Assembly (NCBI GenBank): GCA_907163375.1 | Contig: CAJQUW010015417.1 | Span: 27,313-91,312 of the forward strand | Length of the DNA stretch: 64,000 nt | Reading direction: 5' to 3' | Origin: Prostheceraeus crozeri | Taxonomy: Eukaryota > Platyhelminthes > Polycladida > Euryleptidae | Shown here: in pieces, positions 13,005 to 23,485 of the stretch | How positions within the stretch are numbered: the stretch's first letter is position 1 | Layout: every line of letters starts with the position of its first letter | Position numbers and translations under genes: made by a program | Notes under the pieces: generated by a model | What the model was told of the DNA's origin: nothing | The model's input: the letters and a program-made list of their open reading frames with translations, nothing else | Database searches by the model: none

Positions 13005-15139
13005 ACGAGGTTGTAGGCCAACATTCCTCTTTTTACTACAAGTGAAAGAATTGACTCTTTCTCTTCTTACTTTTTCCTTCACGAAGATTCGACTCACTTT
13101 GTGCATTTCCTTTTTTTCAAGTCACTTGTGTTATCCAACTGTTCTTATGATTATCAATTATTCCAAAAAAAAAATGCATCGTCCGACCAGATGAAGACAA
13201 AATCCTTGATCAAGTCGTATAGGGGGCTGTCAAATCAGCAAATGCTTCAAGGAAATCGCTATAATATTTTGCCATTCCAGGAAACGTATGCAATTCAGAT
13301 TTAGACGTCGGCTCAGGGTAATTTCTTATCTCTTCGACCTTCATAGGATCCATTGCAATACCATACTTTGATATCTTGTGGCCAAGTAATATCAGCGAAG
13401 ACTTGTTAAATTTCAGATTTATCCATATTCAGGTTCAATCCAACTTGCTGTAATCTCTGCAATTGGATATCAGTTCTCTTAGTAAGTTCTTCATGAGTCT
13501 CTCCAACCACCAATATGTCGTCTAAGTGAGCTTGAACTCCATCCATATCACATGCGAGTTCCACCATAATGCGTTGAAATTCACCTGGAGCTGAGAAGAT
13601 ACCTTGAGGCCATTTATTATATTGGTAAAGTCACCACGACAAGTCGCTTACTGTCCTCCGGTAAAGTCAGTTGATGATAGGCTTTCTCCAAATTATATTT
13701 CGAAAAATAATTCGCACCTTTTAAGATTTGTAGCAAGCTCTCTCTTGATGGCATTTGTATAATATGCATCCGTAATTGCGAATTTAATTTCTCGAAATCA
13801 CCAGTGATCCAAATTTTAAAGGAACCATCAACCAACCTATCTTGGACAATCGGTACAATCGGAAATGCCCAATCAGAATATTGTATTTTTGAAATAGTAC
13901 CATTTTCTTCCATTGAAATAATTTCTTTGTGTGTATCCTCTTCCAAAGAGTAAGCAATCCGCCGGGGTGGTAGAAATAGTGGTGTTGCATTGGATTTCAA
14001 AAACCAAAGAAATAATAGGTAATTGACGTACACCATTTTCCATTTTCAAAACAGAAATGGGAGGCAATAGATTCATGGCAGATATTGCATCTCTACCAAC
14101 TACAGAAGGACCATTAGTGGTAATCCATAAGTTAAAAGGTATTTCACCATTATTCATTGCAATCTGTACTTTTTATTTTTCGTGATGCACCAGGAATGTT
14201 ATTAATTTCCATCGAATTAATAGTACTGACAGGAGAACCAGTGTCCACTTGAAAGTAAACAGAGTGTCCACCAATAGTAATAACTTTTACGTAATTATTG
14301 CGGGATAACTTTCCATCAAGCGCCATTATTAAACGAGCTTCAGAAGTACTAGGCTGTTGCAAAAGATTAACATTCTTCTTGCACACCTTCTGGAAATGAT
14401 TCTTTCCACCCCATTTCTTACATTGCTTTCCAAAGGCAGGACACCTTCGCTGCTAATGCTTGTTTCCACATTTACCACAAAAGAATATATTTGACGCTTC
14501 CACTTTATTATAATTATGGAAATGTGAACGTCTTCACACCATCGACAAAGCCATATATCTCCTTCTTTGCTGGAGCATAATTAGCAACGTCAATTTGTCT
14601 TCTGATATAGTCAACAATCTGATCAGGAGAACACGTCTTTGTTTCCAAGTAGTTGAGGACCCGCGTTATCATTAATTTATCATGAAGCCCAGACATGAGT
14701 TGCACAGTGCACAGTTCCTCAGCGATATCCTTTTGAGGGATTATCTCGAATTTACAATTCTTGGCAGCTAATCTGATGCGCTGCAGAAAATGTTCTGGGT
14801 CTTCATCCATATTTTGTCGTAACTGCCACAAATTGGTTTGTTCTGCAACCAACAGGCGTTGCTTGGGAGCAATGTATCTCAGTATTGCTGTCTTGGACAT
14901 ATCATATGTGCAGTCCTTTAATTCATTACGAGTCATCAAAACTTCCAAGGTTGAAAGGGTCTCCGTTCCTGCACCTTCCAAAAATAAATCAGTCAAACCA
15001 GTCTCCTTTGCTGTTGTCGCTGTAGCAGGCATGTCCACTGGCTTTTCGTTCCGAGCACGCGCTTCCAGGCTTAACAGCCACACTTCAACTTGTTCGCGAT
15101 TATTCAGGTTCAGCAAATCAATAGATCGCGACGCCATTG

Positions 15140-15315
15140 TTATGTCCCTTTATCTATGGTAAGTCACACACTTCAAGACTGACGGCAAATATTTTCTTTA
15201 TTAACAATTCACAGTGAGATTTATATATCGAACGATGCCATCACTTAAAACCAGAGTAATTTATCAAAAGCCAGCAGACTGTCAAAGTGCATTGATTAAA
15301 TGCCAGGAAATCACA
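15140..15315 (-). repeat. 5' LTR of the gypsy element
   Basis: Pairs with 8110-8283. On the minus strand it begins TGTGATTTCCTGGC and is followed almost at once by the gag-like region. The two LTRs share an internal block around GACGGCAAATATTTTC. Flanks are unrelated AT-rich DNA. Confidence 0.8.
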
Positions 15316-16010
15316 GTAATTAATAAGTAAATGTTGCTAGCTTATCCCATTGTGCGCAAAAAAAGCCCAGCTATTTAATACCTGGACTTATGTGTTTAGC
15401 CGAGATATATACACATGTAATTCTTATTAAAGTACACCGAAATACTGATCGACGGTCAAATAAAATCTTTCAAGAGTACAGGATTAGCTGGTAGCCCATT
15501 AAAGTTTTGATGATGTTGGATAATTCGAAAATGCACTTCGGTGTCAAAGTGACCTTGATGACATGTTACCATTACTAAGCCCATTGCTTTTGAAAGTAAT
15601 CAGCCATAAAAGTTTTTTGATAAAACTTAATTAGGCCTTCATTTAATCACACATCTGAGTAACTGTTTTTTGGAGCAAGTACAGGTAATCAGGCCCTTTT
15701 TCAGTGTCTTGTAGCTGCGAACTATATACGTGTATGAGATCTGAATCATTTTACCATGGTAGAATGATTCATTTTTCGCACTTGCTAATGATAACAAAAT
15801 ATATAGTTACATCAACTGATAAAATTCATTTTTATAACTTTTTTCATATTATTTTTACCGTCAGTCAATTTGCACCGCCATCGCTATCGTTTGAATAAAG
15901 AAAGATCAAGACCTTGATTGTCCAGTATTATATCTGACTTTGCTGCAAACATGACAGACGGTTACCATGTGTCCATTGTTTCTACGTAAACACATACGAA
16001 AATGATGATA
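15316..16010. other. Unassigned AT-rich DNA
   Basis: Nothing recognisable. Ordinary AT-rich sequence between the gypsy LTR and the GC-richer block that follows. Confidence 0.4.
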
Positions 16011-16600
16011 AGTTGGAGTACTTCTGGCGTTTGCGGTTATTGTTGTCGTCATTCTTTTACTCGTCTCCGTCCAGCGGATGTAAGACTTCGTATCAAGACA
16101 ACACGAAGCGACAACCCTGTAATCAAATAAATCCCTGCTGCCGAAGAGATAGCCATTCCGATGCCACCGCGGTGCTGCCATACCCAAGACAAAGCTTCGC
16201 ACACAGGATGAACATCACTGACTGGGGGAGGCAGCATCCCGAATGATCTCACCCGACACCTTACCTCCGAAGACGCGCGGCAGCGGTCATCGCTTTGGAC
16301 TTAGGACGATGCATAGCCAGATATGCTACAGGGGAGAACCTCAAAGAACTTCTGCATATCCCAACAGCTAAAATTCGGTGTCAGGATCCCCCGCAACATA
16401 AATTTAGTATAGCCACTGAGGAAAGGCAATGAGAATAAGATATCAAACTGTCAGCACCAGAGCCACAGTGGCAAAAGGCCCATTTTAATCGCCTCTTGCG
16501 GCAAGCAGGAGAATGTCGGTCCTATTCTATTCAGTCACGGCAACCGCACGGGTAGCGTTTACGGTCTTCGTCCAGTGTGGCAGTTTCCTGCCTTCTCTTG
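16011..16600. other. GC-richer block of unknown nature
   Basis: Base composition is clearly richer in G and C than its neighbours. Open frames exist on both strands (for example minus 15906-16202 and 16049-16252), but none shows a family motif. It may be a decayed coding fragment of a host gene or of an element, or a fragment transferred from another locus. No rRNA, tRNA or snRNA signature is evident. Confidence 0.35.
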
Positions 16601-19507
16601 TCGATATTTCTTGATAACTTGGTGTCATCGTGCCATTGCATTAACATTTGCATTCCGATATCATGGCCGTTGCTTGTCATTTTTTGCTTCAATTTGACAT
16701 GTTTGAACATTTCATTCTGATAAATCGATTTAATACAACTTCTAGAATTTTATGAATCAGATGATGAAAATGAAGAATTTTTGATCTTTGGAAGGTGTAG
16801 GAAATGAGCATTTCTGTCGATATAAAATCATTCAGATCCCAAACAGTTAAATAGGTGCAGGTCATTGAGGAAAACTACATGTTTATAAAGTTAAGAACCA
16901 GCGCTCACAATTCAAAAATTTTGTTAACTGAGTGCGGTGAAGTCAAATATCGTTCATTATCTAACGCGCCAAAATTTGGTGGTAAAGAAGTATCCGAATA
17001 ATTTTGAGAGGTGTTGACATATCTGGTCAATATCAAAAATAGTGTGAAAATCCGATAAAATAGCGCGGAATTTGAAACTTGAAATCTGGCAGCCACCCTA
17101 GTTATCTGCTACCCATGTAGGCTACCCATGAACGCATGTTATTAGCTCTCCAGTTGCATTGGATTAAAGGATATACAGACGAATACATTTCAGGCATAGC
17201 TTTGAATTTCTATTTTTTCGCCGAAAATTTGGTTAAAATAATTTCGCTTTAGCATTGTTAAGTTAGACGCTTTGCTGCATTTTGACTTCATTGTTACGAA
17301 AATAGCATCTCTCCTTATATATTTTTTCAGTATAGTTTTTGGACGCCTTCTAGAGAGGTGTGGGCCGTCCCAAAATCACTCCATGCTACACTTCTGTAAG
17401 CAATAAACCCAATGATAGCCTACAATTTGATCTATCATGATATTTCACACATTGTGTTAATGATATTACACACATTAGTTGTTACACATTTAGACTGACT
17501 AAGTGGCCGATCAGCGATGTTTCAATTTTATTCATTGTGCAATTTTAAAACCAAGATTTCATTTGCTTTTCCAAAAAAATACTGAGTCACATCAACATTG
17601 GCTACATATCTCAGTTTGACAAGACAGTTGCAAAGGAAGGACTTGCTGAGTGGACCTCATGAATATGAAATCTCGCTCAACTTAAAAGAAGAGTCGTCGG
17701 GCACGAATTCAATGGCGAAGTGGATTTCTCAGTTTTTTCTCAGTCAATACAGCCTTGACGCTTCATGCATGACAAACATTTGCGACACGCAATACGATTA
17801 TGCAAGCTTGTGTATCTATTCACAGTGTGATGGTGTCTATACAAATTGGTGTGCTTTTTCTTCGTAGCTAACATTCTTTTGTTCATGAAATCAACACACC
17901 TTCCGAATTATTTTTATGTGTGACAGACTACAGTTGTTGTAAAATTCACGAAAATCTGTACCTACATATTATCAGACTGTTAGGTTCAAAAGTGCAATAG
18001 GACTAAATATACAAACAGGCCTGCACTTCAAACCTACATAGTTGACGTAGTTATTTGTTTCAAAGTATGCGAAATGCCACGCCGTGAGAAATGCATAGGC
18101 CCTATATTATCCGACCAGATCGTAATTTTCTTAGGTAGTCCATTCCTCCTCACCATGTGGCCAAACATCCCAAGGTTTCTTTACAAGTTCTTACAAGCTG
18201 TTCTTCTTGGTGTACCTAACCTTCTAGTTTACATTCCCTAGTCTTTTTCAAGACACTCTATGGTATATAGGTAGTCATTAGTGTAAAGGAGAAAATGCTG
18301 CTTTTTTGATTCAGGGTGGCCCATACCTCCTCAATTTGCCCTACTTGTTTCCATGATGTATTAATATACTACTACTAGCATGTTACAAAGCACTTTGCTT
18401 CTGAATATTTCCAGTATTTGGGGTCACAGAGAGCATTTCATTTTCATGACTCACATGACAAGTGAAAAATATTTTCAGAGTGCTGTTCGCACTTACTATA
18501 TTCCGGAGGAAATAGTACATTTCAAGTCATGCATGTGTGAATAAATGATTAACACGATTCAAATAAATTTCCAAATGAGGACTGATTGTTGCAATCTAAA
18601 ACGATTGCCTTCCACAGTAAATCCTAGTCGTGACTTATGACAAATTTTCGTGACACATGGTGAATCCACAGAATTAGATTCATCCGCGCGCTTCGGTTTC
18701 ATAGAAAGGAATGGTTATATGTAACCTTGATATCGAAATGGCACATCACAGAAATAGACAACTTGCTCCTTCTCGAATGGACAATTCGTGTATCGCTTGC
18801 TATTGGAAATGGCAAACAAAGTGTCAGCAGAGGACAGCAGAGCCAGTGAGAGAGGCGTGCGTGCTGTGATATCACTTCGCACACACCGTCTGGACAACAT
18901 TCGATTCAATGCATGCACCATGCAGTGAGAAATGACAAGGAGAGGATGTGAAAACATCAAGTGAACTAATTTTCGTACGCCTGCTACTTTTTTTAATAAT
19001 GATCGGAAGGGCCAACATTGTGGAGAAAAGTTATGCACAATGATCTGAATTCTTCGAATCTGAAGGAATTTTGGCAATCGAAGCACTTTGCTGGAGCTCA
19101 CATTAATCCACAAGCGACGCACGACTTTTCTCCTATCTCTGTAAGGTATTAGAAATTCCTTTTTGCCCACTTAATAAGTTCCTCGATGTTCCGTCGATTT
19201 CGTATTAATCACACATCTAGCAAACCGAAGCAGATAAACAAAATATTTAATTCTGTGAGTGAATCAGTTCGACATCCCCTAAAGGTCGAATTCGAATGAC
19301 GCTATTACAGTCGTACGAATCGAGACGCGCGGCTTTCAACTTGCACCGTTTTACATCGTATTGAATGACCCCGTTTCGAATCACGCGGCTCTAAGCACGA
19401 TTCCAGACGCTTCAGAAGCAGTTAGTTGGTAATAGTCGTCGTGACTGCTTAGTCACCGCAGATACGAGAAAAGAAAGACAATGGATGACACGAAGTTTAT
19501 TGAACTA
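16601..19507. other. Unassigned non-coding stretch
   Basis: No supported gene. The 151-codon minus-strand open frame at 18715-19170 has a leucine- and arginine-rich, low-complexity look and no domain I know. From 19260 the sequence becomes richer in CG dinucleotides as it approaches the Tc1-like transposon. Confidence 0.35.
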
Positions 19508-20524
19508 CACCTCTCGTCGCTCAGGACGAACGAATCTGCAGTCGACTGCAAATCTTAATCCGCTACTGTTCTAAGCCAATAGAAAAATAGGGGAATCGTC
19601 AACAGACTTCACTGAATCTGCATCCAATTGCAACTCCAATGCGCCAACAGAACGTTGAAATAGTTTTATACCAAGCAGACCAAAGATACAGCCTATTTCA
19701 TCAATAGTAATTGCGTAATCAAACACCTGCATATTACTTGATCAGCAAGACATTGCGCATGAGATGAGCTCAATTGAATTTGAATCATATTTTATGAAAA
19801 CCAAGCAATGATCAAATCTATCGAATATTAAAACATTGTAAACGTCATACAACTACAAGATGAATATTTTTACTAATGCAAAATGTCTTCCAGACCTTGA
19901 CATTTGGGAATGTAAGTCACAGAATGACGATGCCAACCAGCACATTCCTCTGGAGTTATTTCTGTGCCAATTTCAAATAGAATTCGCTTTCTTCTAGCAG
20001 ATTTTGACTCTCGTCCGCCTTCTTCAATTAACCTCTCTTGAATTTCTTGTGAGGCAGGCGGCTTTTTATTGTTTATTTCCATGCCGAAAACGCATTCTCG
20101 ATGGGATTGAGAAATGGGGAATTGGAAGGAAGAAATTTCACCACATGTAATGAATTTAACAACTGCATTCCGATGGCACGGAGCATTATCCATAATCATG
20201 TAAGTCATTTCATTTGAATCTAGGAAATTGCTTGCTGTTTCTAGAAACTCATTACATATTCTTATCAAAAATCTTCATCGTTTTCAAAAGTCGTCATTAT
20301 TCGACGTTCGTCTTGGTCGCTTATCTTCGCTTTGACCATCGCAGGTGCAGTTGAATGCAGATTCGGGACAAGTGCTTTCTCAATTTGTAACACGCGCTGA
20401 CGTGTGTTTTATGCGTCCAATGAGAATCCGTAAAGGGGAATCTGATACACACAACACGCTCGGTTTTCTAAAAACAATAGTTGCAGTTGCCTGCAGATTC
20501 GGTCGTCTTGAGCGGCGAAAGGTG
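19508..20524 (-). mobile_element. Tc1/mariner-superfamily transposon with intact ends
   Basis: A 1,017-bp DNA transposon flanked by TA (19506-19507 and 20525-20526), the target dinucleotide of this superfamily. The ends are inverted repeats: left CACCTCTCGTCGCTCAGGAC, right (reverse complement) CACCTTTCGCCGCTCAAGAC. Similarity continues to GAATCTGCAG and ACTGCAA. About 110-120 bases further in, each end holds a second copy of a GAATCTGCAnnnnnnTGCA motif, so both ends have two related subterminal motifs. Inside is the C-terminal half of a DDE transposase on the minus strand: IMDNAPCHR (second Asp) and, in an adjacent frame, SNSPFLNPIENAFSAWK (catalytic Glu). The transposase is frameshifted near 20140 and lacks its N-terminal half, so it is non-autonomous. 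Confidence 0.85.
19873..20268 (-). pseudogene. Tc1-like DDE transposase remnant
   Basis: The open frame gives MIMDNAPCHRNAVVKFI, matching the second catalytic Asp block of IS630/Tc1 transposases (DDE_3 type). The third block, PFLNPIEN, is readable at about 20085-20150 in a different frame, so at least one frameshift separates it from the Asp block. The downstream basic tail (SARRKR) returns in the first frame. The DNA-binding domain and first Asp are absent. It lies fully inside the inverted repeats at 19508-20524. Confidence 0.75.
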
Positions 20525-21528
20525 TAGTACGGAGTACAAATTAGTTCAAAGTTAATTTATGCACAATGTACATTGTACATTTAAAGTTAGAATTCCTTTT
20601 TCCTATGAAAATTGAAAATTGTAGGATACTTACCGAAGAGCTACACCCAATTTTTCATCTGGACTTATTGGATTTTTCACACGCATGATTGACCTGTAAT
20701 ATCCTCTTCAATCAGAGATAGGAGGGCCTATGCAGTCAAACAAAGTGAAAACCGAAGTCGACAGTTCTGGTTAGTTGAATTGTACCAAGTTGCCCAATTT
20801 TAAGATACTTGGCGAGCTAACGTGGCAAATGATTGGAAAGTAGCAGAAAAGGTGAAATTTCGGCATTATTCATGTGATTAATTGTATCAATTTCAAAATC
20901 AAAGCCATCACTTGAGGTTTCTGGCATAACTTGCTCTGTGTACTAAGTCAGAGTAAGGCAGAATGTTGATACATTGACACAAGATAACAACACAAGTACT
21001 TGAACTTCAGTATCATGCTGACGTTTCTTAAAGAAAGTTTTCTAGACATTTGAGGAATGCCAGGTTGCCATCCGCGGCCCTAAACAAACCCCCTAAACAA
21101 ACAAAAACTGCAGTCACTCGTTTCTTTTGGTCCATGTCGATCTCTACATGTAGGCTAGATGTCAACTGGCCGTATCATCAACAAAAAATTGGTTAACTTG
21201 TCCAATATAGTTGGGCTATTCAAGTCGATGATTTCATCAATAGCACCGGTTTGTTGCAGATTGAAATGCGTCTACATCTAAACGACCAATAATGGATTGA
21301 CAGGAAGGAATGAATGCCTCTTCAGTCGACCTTACTAAAATCTTAGCCGATTCATTCTTCTACTGACGTAACAAGTCCCATCTTGTTGCTCATTGTTATG
21401 CTCACACGAGTGAGTTGCGCTCGCATGAGTTTAGGTGTAGGGACTACTAATGAGCATTAATACCGAAGCAAAAATTCGATTTTTAGTTATTCTTTTAGTC
21501 ATTAAGATGTTTTGTGGATCCATATATA
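20525..21528. other. Unassigned DNA between two transposons
   Basis: No gene or RNA recognised. Ordinary AT-rich sequence from the right TA of the Tc1-like element to the left end of the mariner remnant. Confidence 0.35.
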
Positions 21529-22530
21529 CGTGGTGTGATCTAAAATGTCCCGGACTAGCCTAGTTGCAGTTGTCCCCTGACAACAAATAGTGTTCGAGCT
21601 GTTAATTTGAGTCTCTTAGGGACATTAAATATGGTCGTAGAAACAATTTTAGTTCATTTTGCATTTTTCATTGATTTATGAAAATTGTTACTCGAATTTC
21701 AATATTTTTCTAAGCTTATAGGTTTATCTAACTTTCTAAGTTAAATTGATTTCGCAACAACGGTATACTTTTGGATCAGCGAATTCAAAAGAGGGAGGAG
21801 ACAGCCTGTACAGTAGGATTACTCAAGTGTTGGTAGACCACAAGAGACACCGGATGGCATATGGTGAATCGAAATTGACGCACGGGAGAATAACCGTTCG
21901 TGAATTAAGTAGTTGCGGTTGAATTATTGCTGTTGTCATGGCATGGTTGAATATCTCGGGTATCGAAAATTGTCCTCCCGCAATGTGCCGAAGTTTCTCT
22001 CGCCCGAAATGAAAGAAAACGGAATGCAAGCGATACAGTTGAATTTGGATCTGTACGAAAGTTGCGGGGGTGGCAGTTCTTTTACAATATTCTAACAGAA
22101 GTTGAAGCGCCTTTATCTTTGTATCTACTTTATAGTAAACGAGAATTTGCAGAGTGGCGGAAACCGGGTGAGTCCGCACCATTGAAGATGCGATCTGTAA
22201 CGTCGCATCGTCGATCATTGATACTGACCGTGTTTTGTAATGCCTCAGGGATTCAACTAGTTGACTTTGCTGACAGAACTATTCGAATGACCTGTGAGTA
22301 CTACTCGCACATGTTGTCTGATGCCAGGAAGAAGATAAGAAAACCACGAAACATTCTTTTATTCCTGCTACACGACAATGCTCCAATACACATCAGTAAG
22401 AAAACGATCAATGTAATAACAAGGAACGGATTCCATCTTTTATACCATCCTCCCTACTCATCTGACATCGCCTCAAGTTATTTCTATCTCTTCAGATTCC
22501 TCAAAAAAATGGTGAATGAAGGCTATGTCC
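21529..22530 (+). mobile_element. mariner remnant, right end lost
   Basis: The left end reads CGTGGTGTGATCTAAAATGT after a TA, resembling mariner termini. The transposase region runs in pieces from about 21930: LGYRKLSSRNVPKFL and then HDNAPIHISKK, HPPYSSDIAS. The matching right inverted repeat is not found; the sequence changes at about 22500-22545 into an unrelated GC-richer fragment, so the right end is deleted or replaced. The element is about 1.0 kb against the usual 1.3 kb. Confidence 0.75.
21930..22530 (+). pseudogene. mariner transposase, catalytically dead
   Basis: Cut-and-paste transposase of the mariner family. The helix-turn-helix part ends with the LGY..KL...VPKFL block. The usual TGDE (first Asp) reads TEVE, so that Asp is gone. 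The second Asp is kept in HDNAPIH. The third, normally in LAPSDY, is Tyr in IASSYF. Two of three catalytic residues are therefore lost, and the frame shifts near 22060. It is a fossil of a DNA transposon. Confidence 0.82.
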
Positions 22531-23120
22531 ATTTCTCTGCAATCGTCCTCATGGGACCTAAGCTTTCTGTCTTTTGCGACAGTCAGAGCATCGCCAGGGG
22601 TATGGACCATACCGCTTAGCTTCAGTTTTTGGAGGAAGTCACGGTGACGTCGATCGCCGTTGGGAGTCCAGGAGAGGAGATGTACATCTGCAGACCGTGA
22701 AAAGGTGGCAGGTATGAGAGCTGGAACTTCTGTACGGATGCCAGAGAAGGATCTTTTCAGGAAAGCGGTCATGCTGGCCAATTCGGTCTCCATCAGACAC
22801 ACACCCGATTCCGTGGTCACCAAAGATGTCATTAGGCCTATCGCAACGGGGACATAAGGAGTTTGTAGGGTGCATAGGACTGCCGATGCGATAGATAGAA
22901 TAGTTCCTGAACTCCACGGGGTGCAAGTAGAGTCCGAGGGTCTTTCAAAGGACGGCGTTGAGCCTGTCACCGCTATGGTTCAGCGACTGGGATTGGAGTC
23001 TTGCATTGGAGCAGGTGTCGTCGATGGTTGCCAGGAGAGTTTGATGATGGCCGCTGTCAATGACACGAGATATCTTTTTCTGCTTTCTGGGTGGGCGAGC
23101 AGGAGAAGTCGCTGATTGAG
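22500..23120 (-). pseudogene. Fragment of an RT-associated protein (CPRC...GDHGIGC domain)
   Basis: On the minus strand, translations in overlapping frames give a conserved series: QKKISRVID, LGLYLHPVEFRNYSIYRIG, CPRCDRPNDIFGDHGIGC, then SADVHLLSWTPNGDR and DRKLRSHEDDCREMDIAFI. I recognise this order from the C-terminal part of uncharacterised reverse-transcriptase-linked proteins of cnidarians, echinoderms and other invertebrates. The C-x2-C...G-D-H-x3-C block looks like a zinc finger, and the ADV...RK..SHE..C part resembles a nuclease-like module, which is inference. The frames are broken. It is fused end-on to the mariner remnant and is markedly GC-richer than the surroundings. Confidence 0.55.
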
Positions 23121-23324
23121 GATGGGACTTGGCAATGAGGCTGGGCGCTAATGGGGACTGTCACTTCGTGGAGAGAAGGAGACAAAAATGGCTGAATGTA
23201 TCATCAGCCATCTGTTGATTTGCTTATGCAAACGCAGTTTTTATCAAAACATATTGCTTTAGTAGTCGGTCCACATATACGGGTGTATACTTATGAAGCT
23301 TTAAAAGTCACTGCTCCCCCATAT

Positions 23325-23485
23325 TGGGGGTTTGGACGTTGCTGACGTAGTCAGGCTTTTCTGGATCGTTGTAGCACTGATAGTCCGGATGCCCTTCCTG
23401 CCGACTTCCAGTGACATTTTCGGGGCTCGACCTCTGGATCGAAAGATCGTTAGGCCAAGCATTCAACCATTGTGCCATGGAGACC
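23325..23485 (-). repeat. tRNA-derived SINE with GGAAGGGCATCCGG core
   Basis: On the minus strand a tRNA-like head begins GGTCTCCATGGCACAATGGT (A-box-like) and continues to a B-box-like GGTCGAGCCCC about 50 bases on. It is followed by GGCAGGAAGGGCATCCGG, a motif shared by several animal SINE families and their partner LINE tails. The head is too diverged in its arms to be a working tRNA. Confidence 0.7.

Larger units (their letters stand above)
9988..13174 (+). mobile_element. CR1-like LINE, 5'-truncated, inserted in gypsy pol
   Basis: A non-LTR retrotransposon on the plus strand. It starts inside ORF1: 9990-10397 encodes the RRM-like C-terminal part (RVGKAGRNGNGLLKIT, then DIFVKSDLTPFQQ). 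ORF2 starts near 10433 with an apurinic-type endonuclease (TGDFN about residue 141, SSDHRSIL about residue 197) and continues into a reverse transcriptase (KPNKAAGNNGIPS, GIPQGSVLG, FVDD) and a C-terminal segment ending RRNSFFPATI. ORF2 shifts frame near 11950-12060 and again near 12700, so the copy is dead. The 3' end is an A-run next to gypsy sequence. The gypsy coding sequence resumes directly on each side; no clear target-site duplication is visible. The ORF1 RRM, endonuclease type and C-terminus point to the CR1/L2/Rex group; the exact clade is an inference. Confidence 0.88.
8110..15315 (-). mobile_element. Ty3/gypsy LTR retrotransposon fossil, split by a LINE
   Basis: An old gypsy-family element on the minus strand, bounded by two about 175-bp LTR-like repeats. 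Its parts run right to left: gag-like region with a zinc knuckle (about 14.4-15.1 kb), aspartic protease region with a DTGS motif (about 14.15-14.4 kb), reverse transcriptase (about 13.2-14.0 kb), then, beyond the inserted LINE, RNase H (about 9.5-9.99 kb) and integrase with zinc-binding and core regions (about 8.3-9.5 kb). The LINE at 9988-13174 interrupts pol. The coding region is broken in several places and cannot be active. The two LTRs differ at about one base in ten by eye, so the insertion is not recent. Domain order RT-RNase H-integrase places it in Ty3/gypsy rather than Copia. Confidence 0.9.

Noticed and set aside
18715-19170. 151-codon minus-strand frame
   Set aside because: No family motif; composition looks like translated non-coding DNA.
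22473-22619. Extension of the mariner frame past 22530
   Set aside because: The sequence matches the minus-strand RT-associated fragment better; the plus-strand frame there is accidental.
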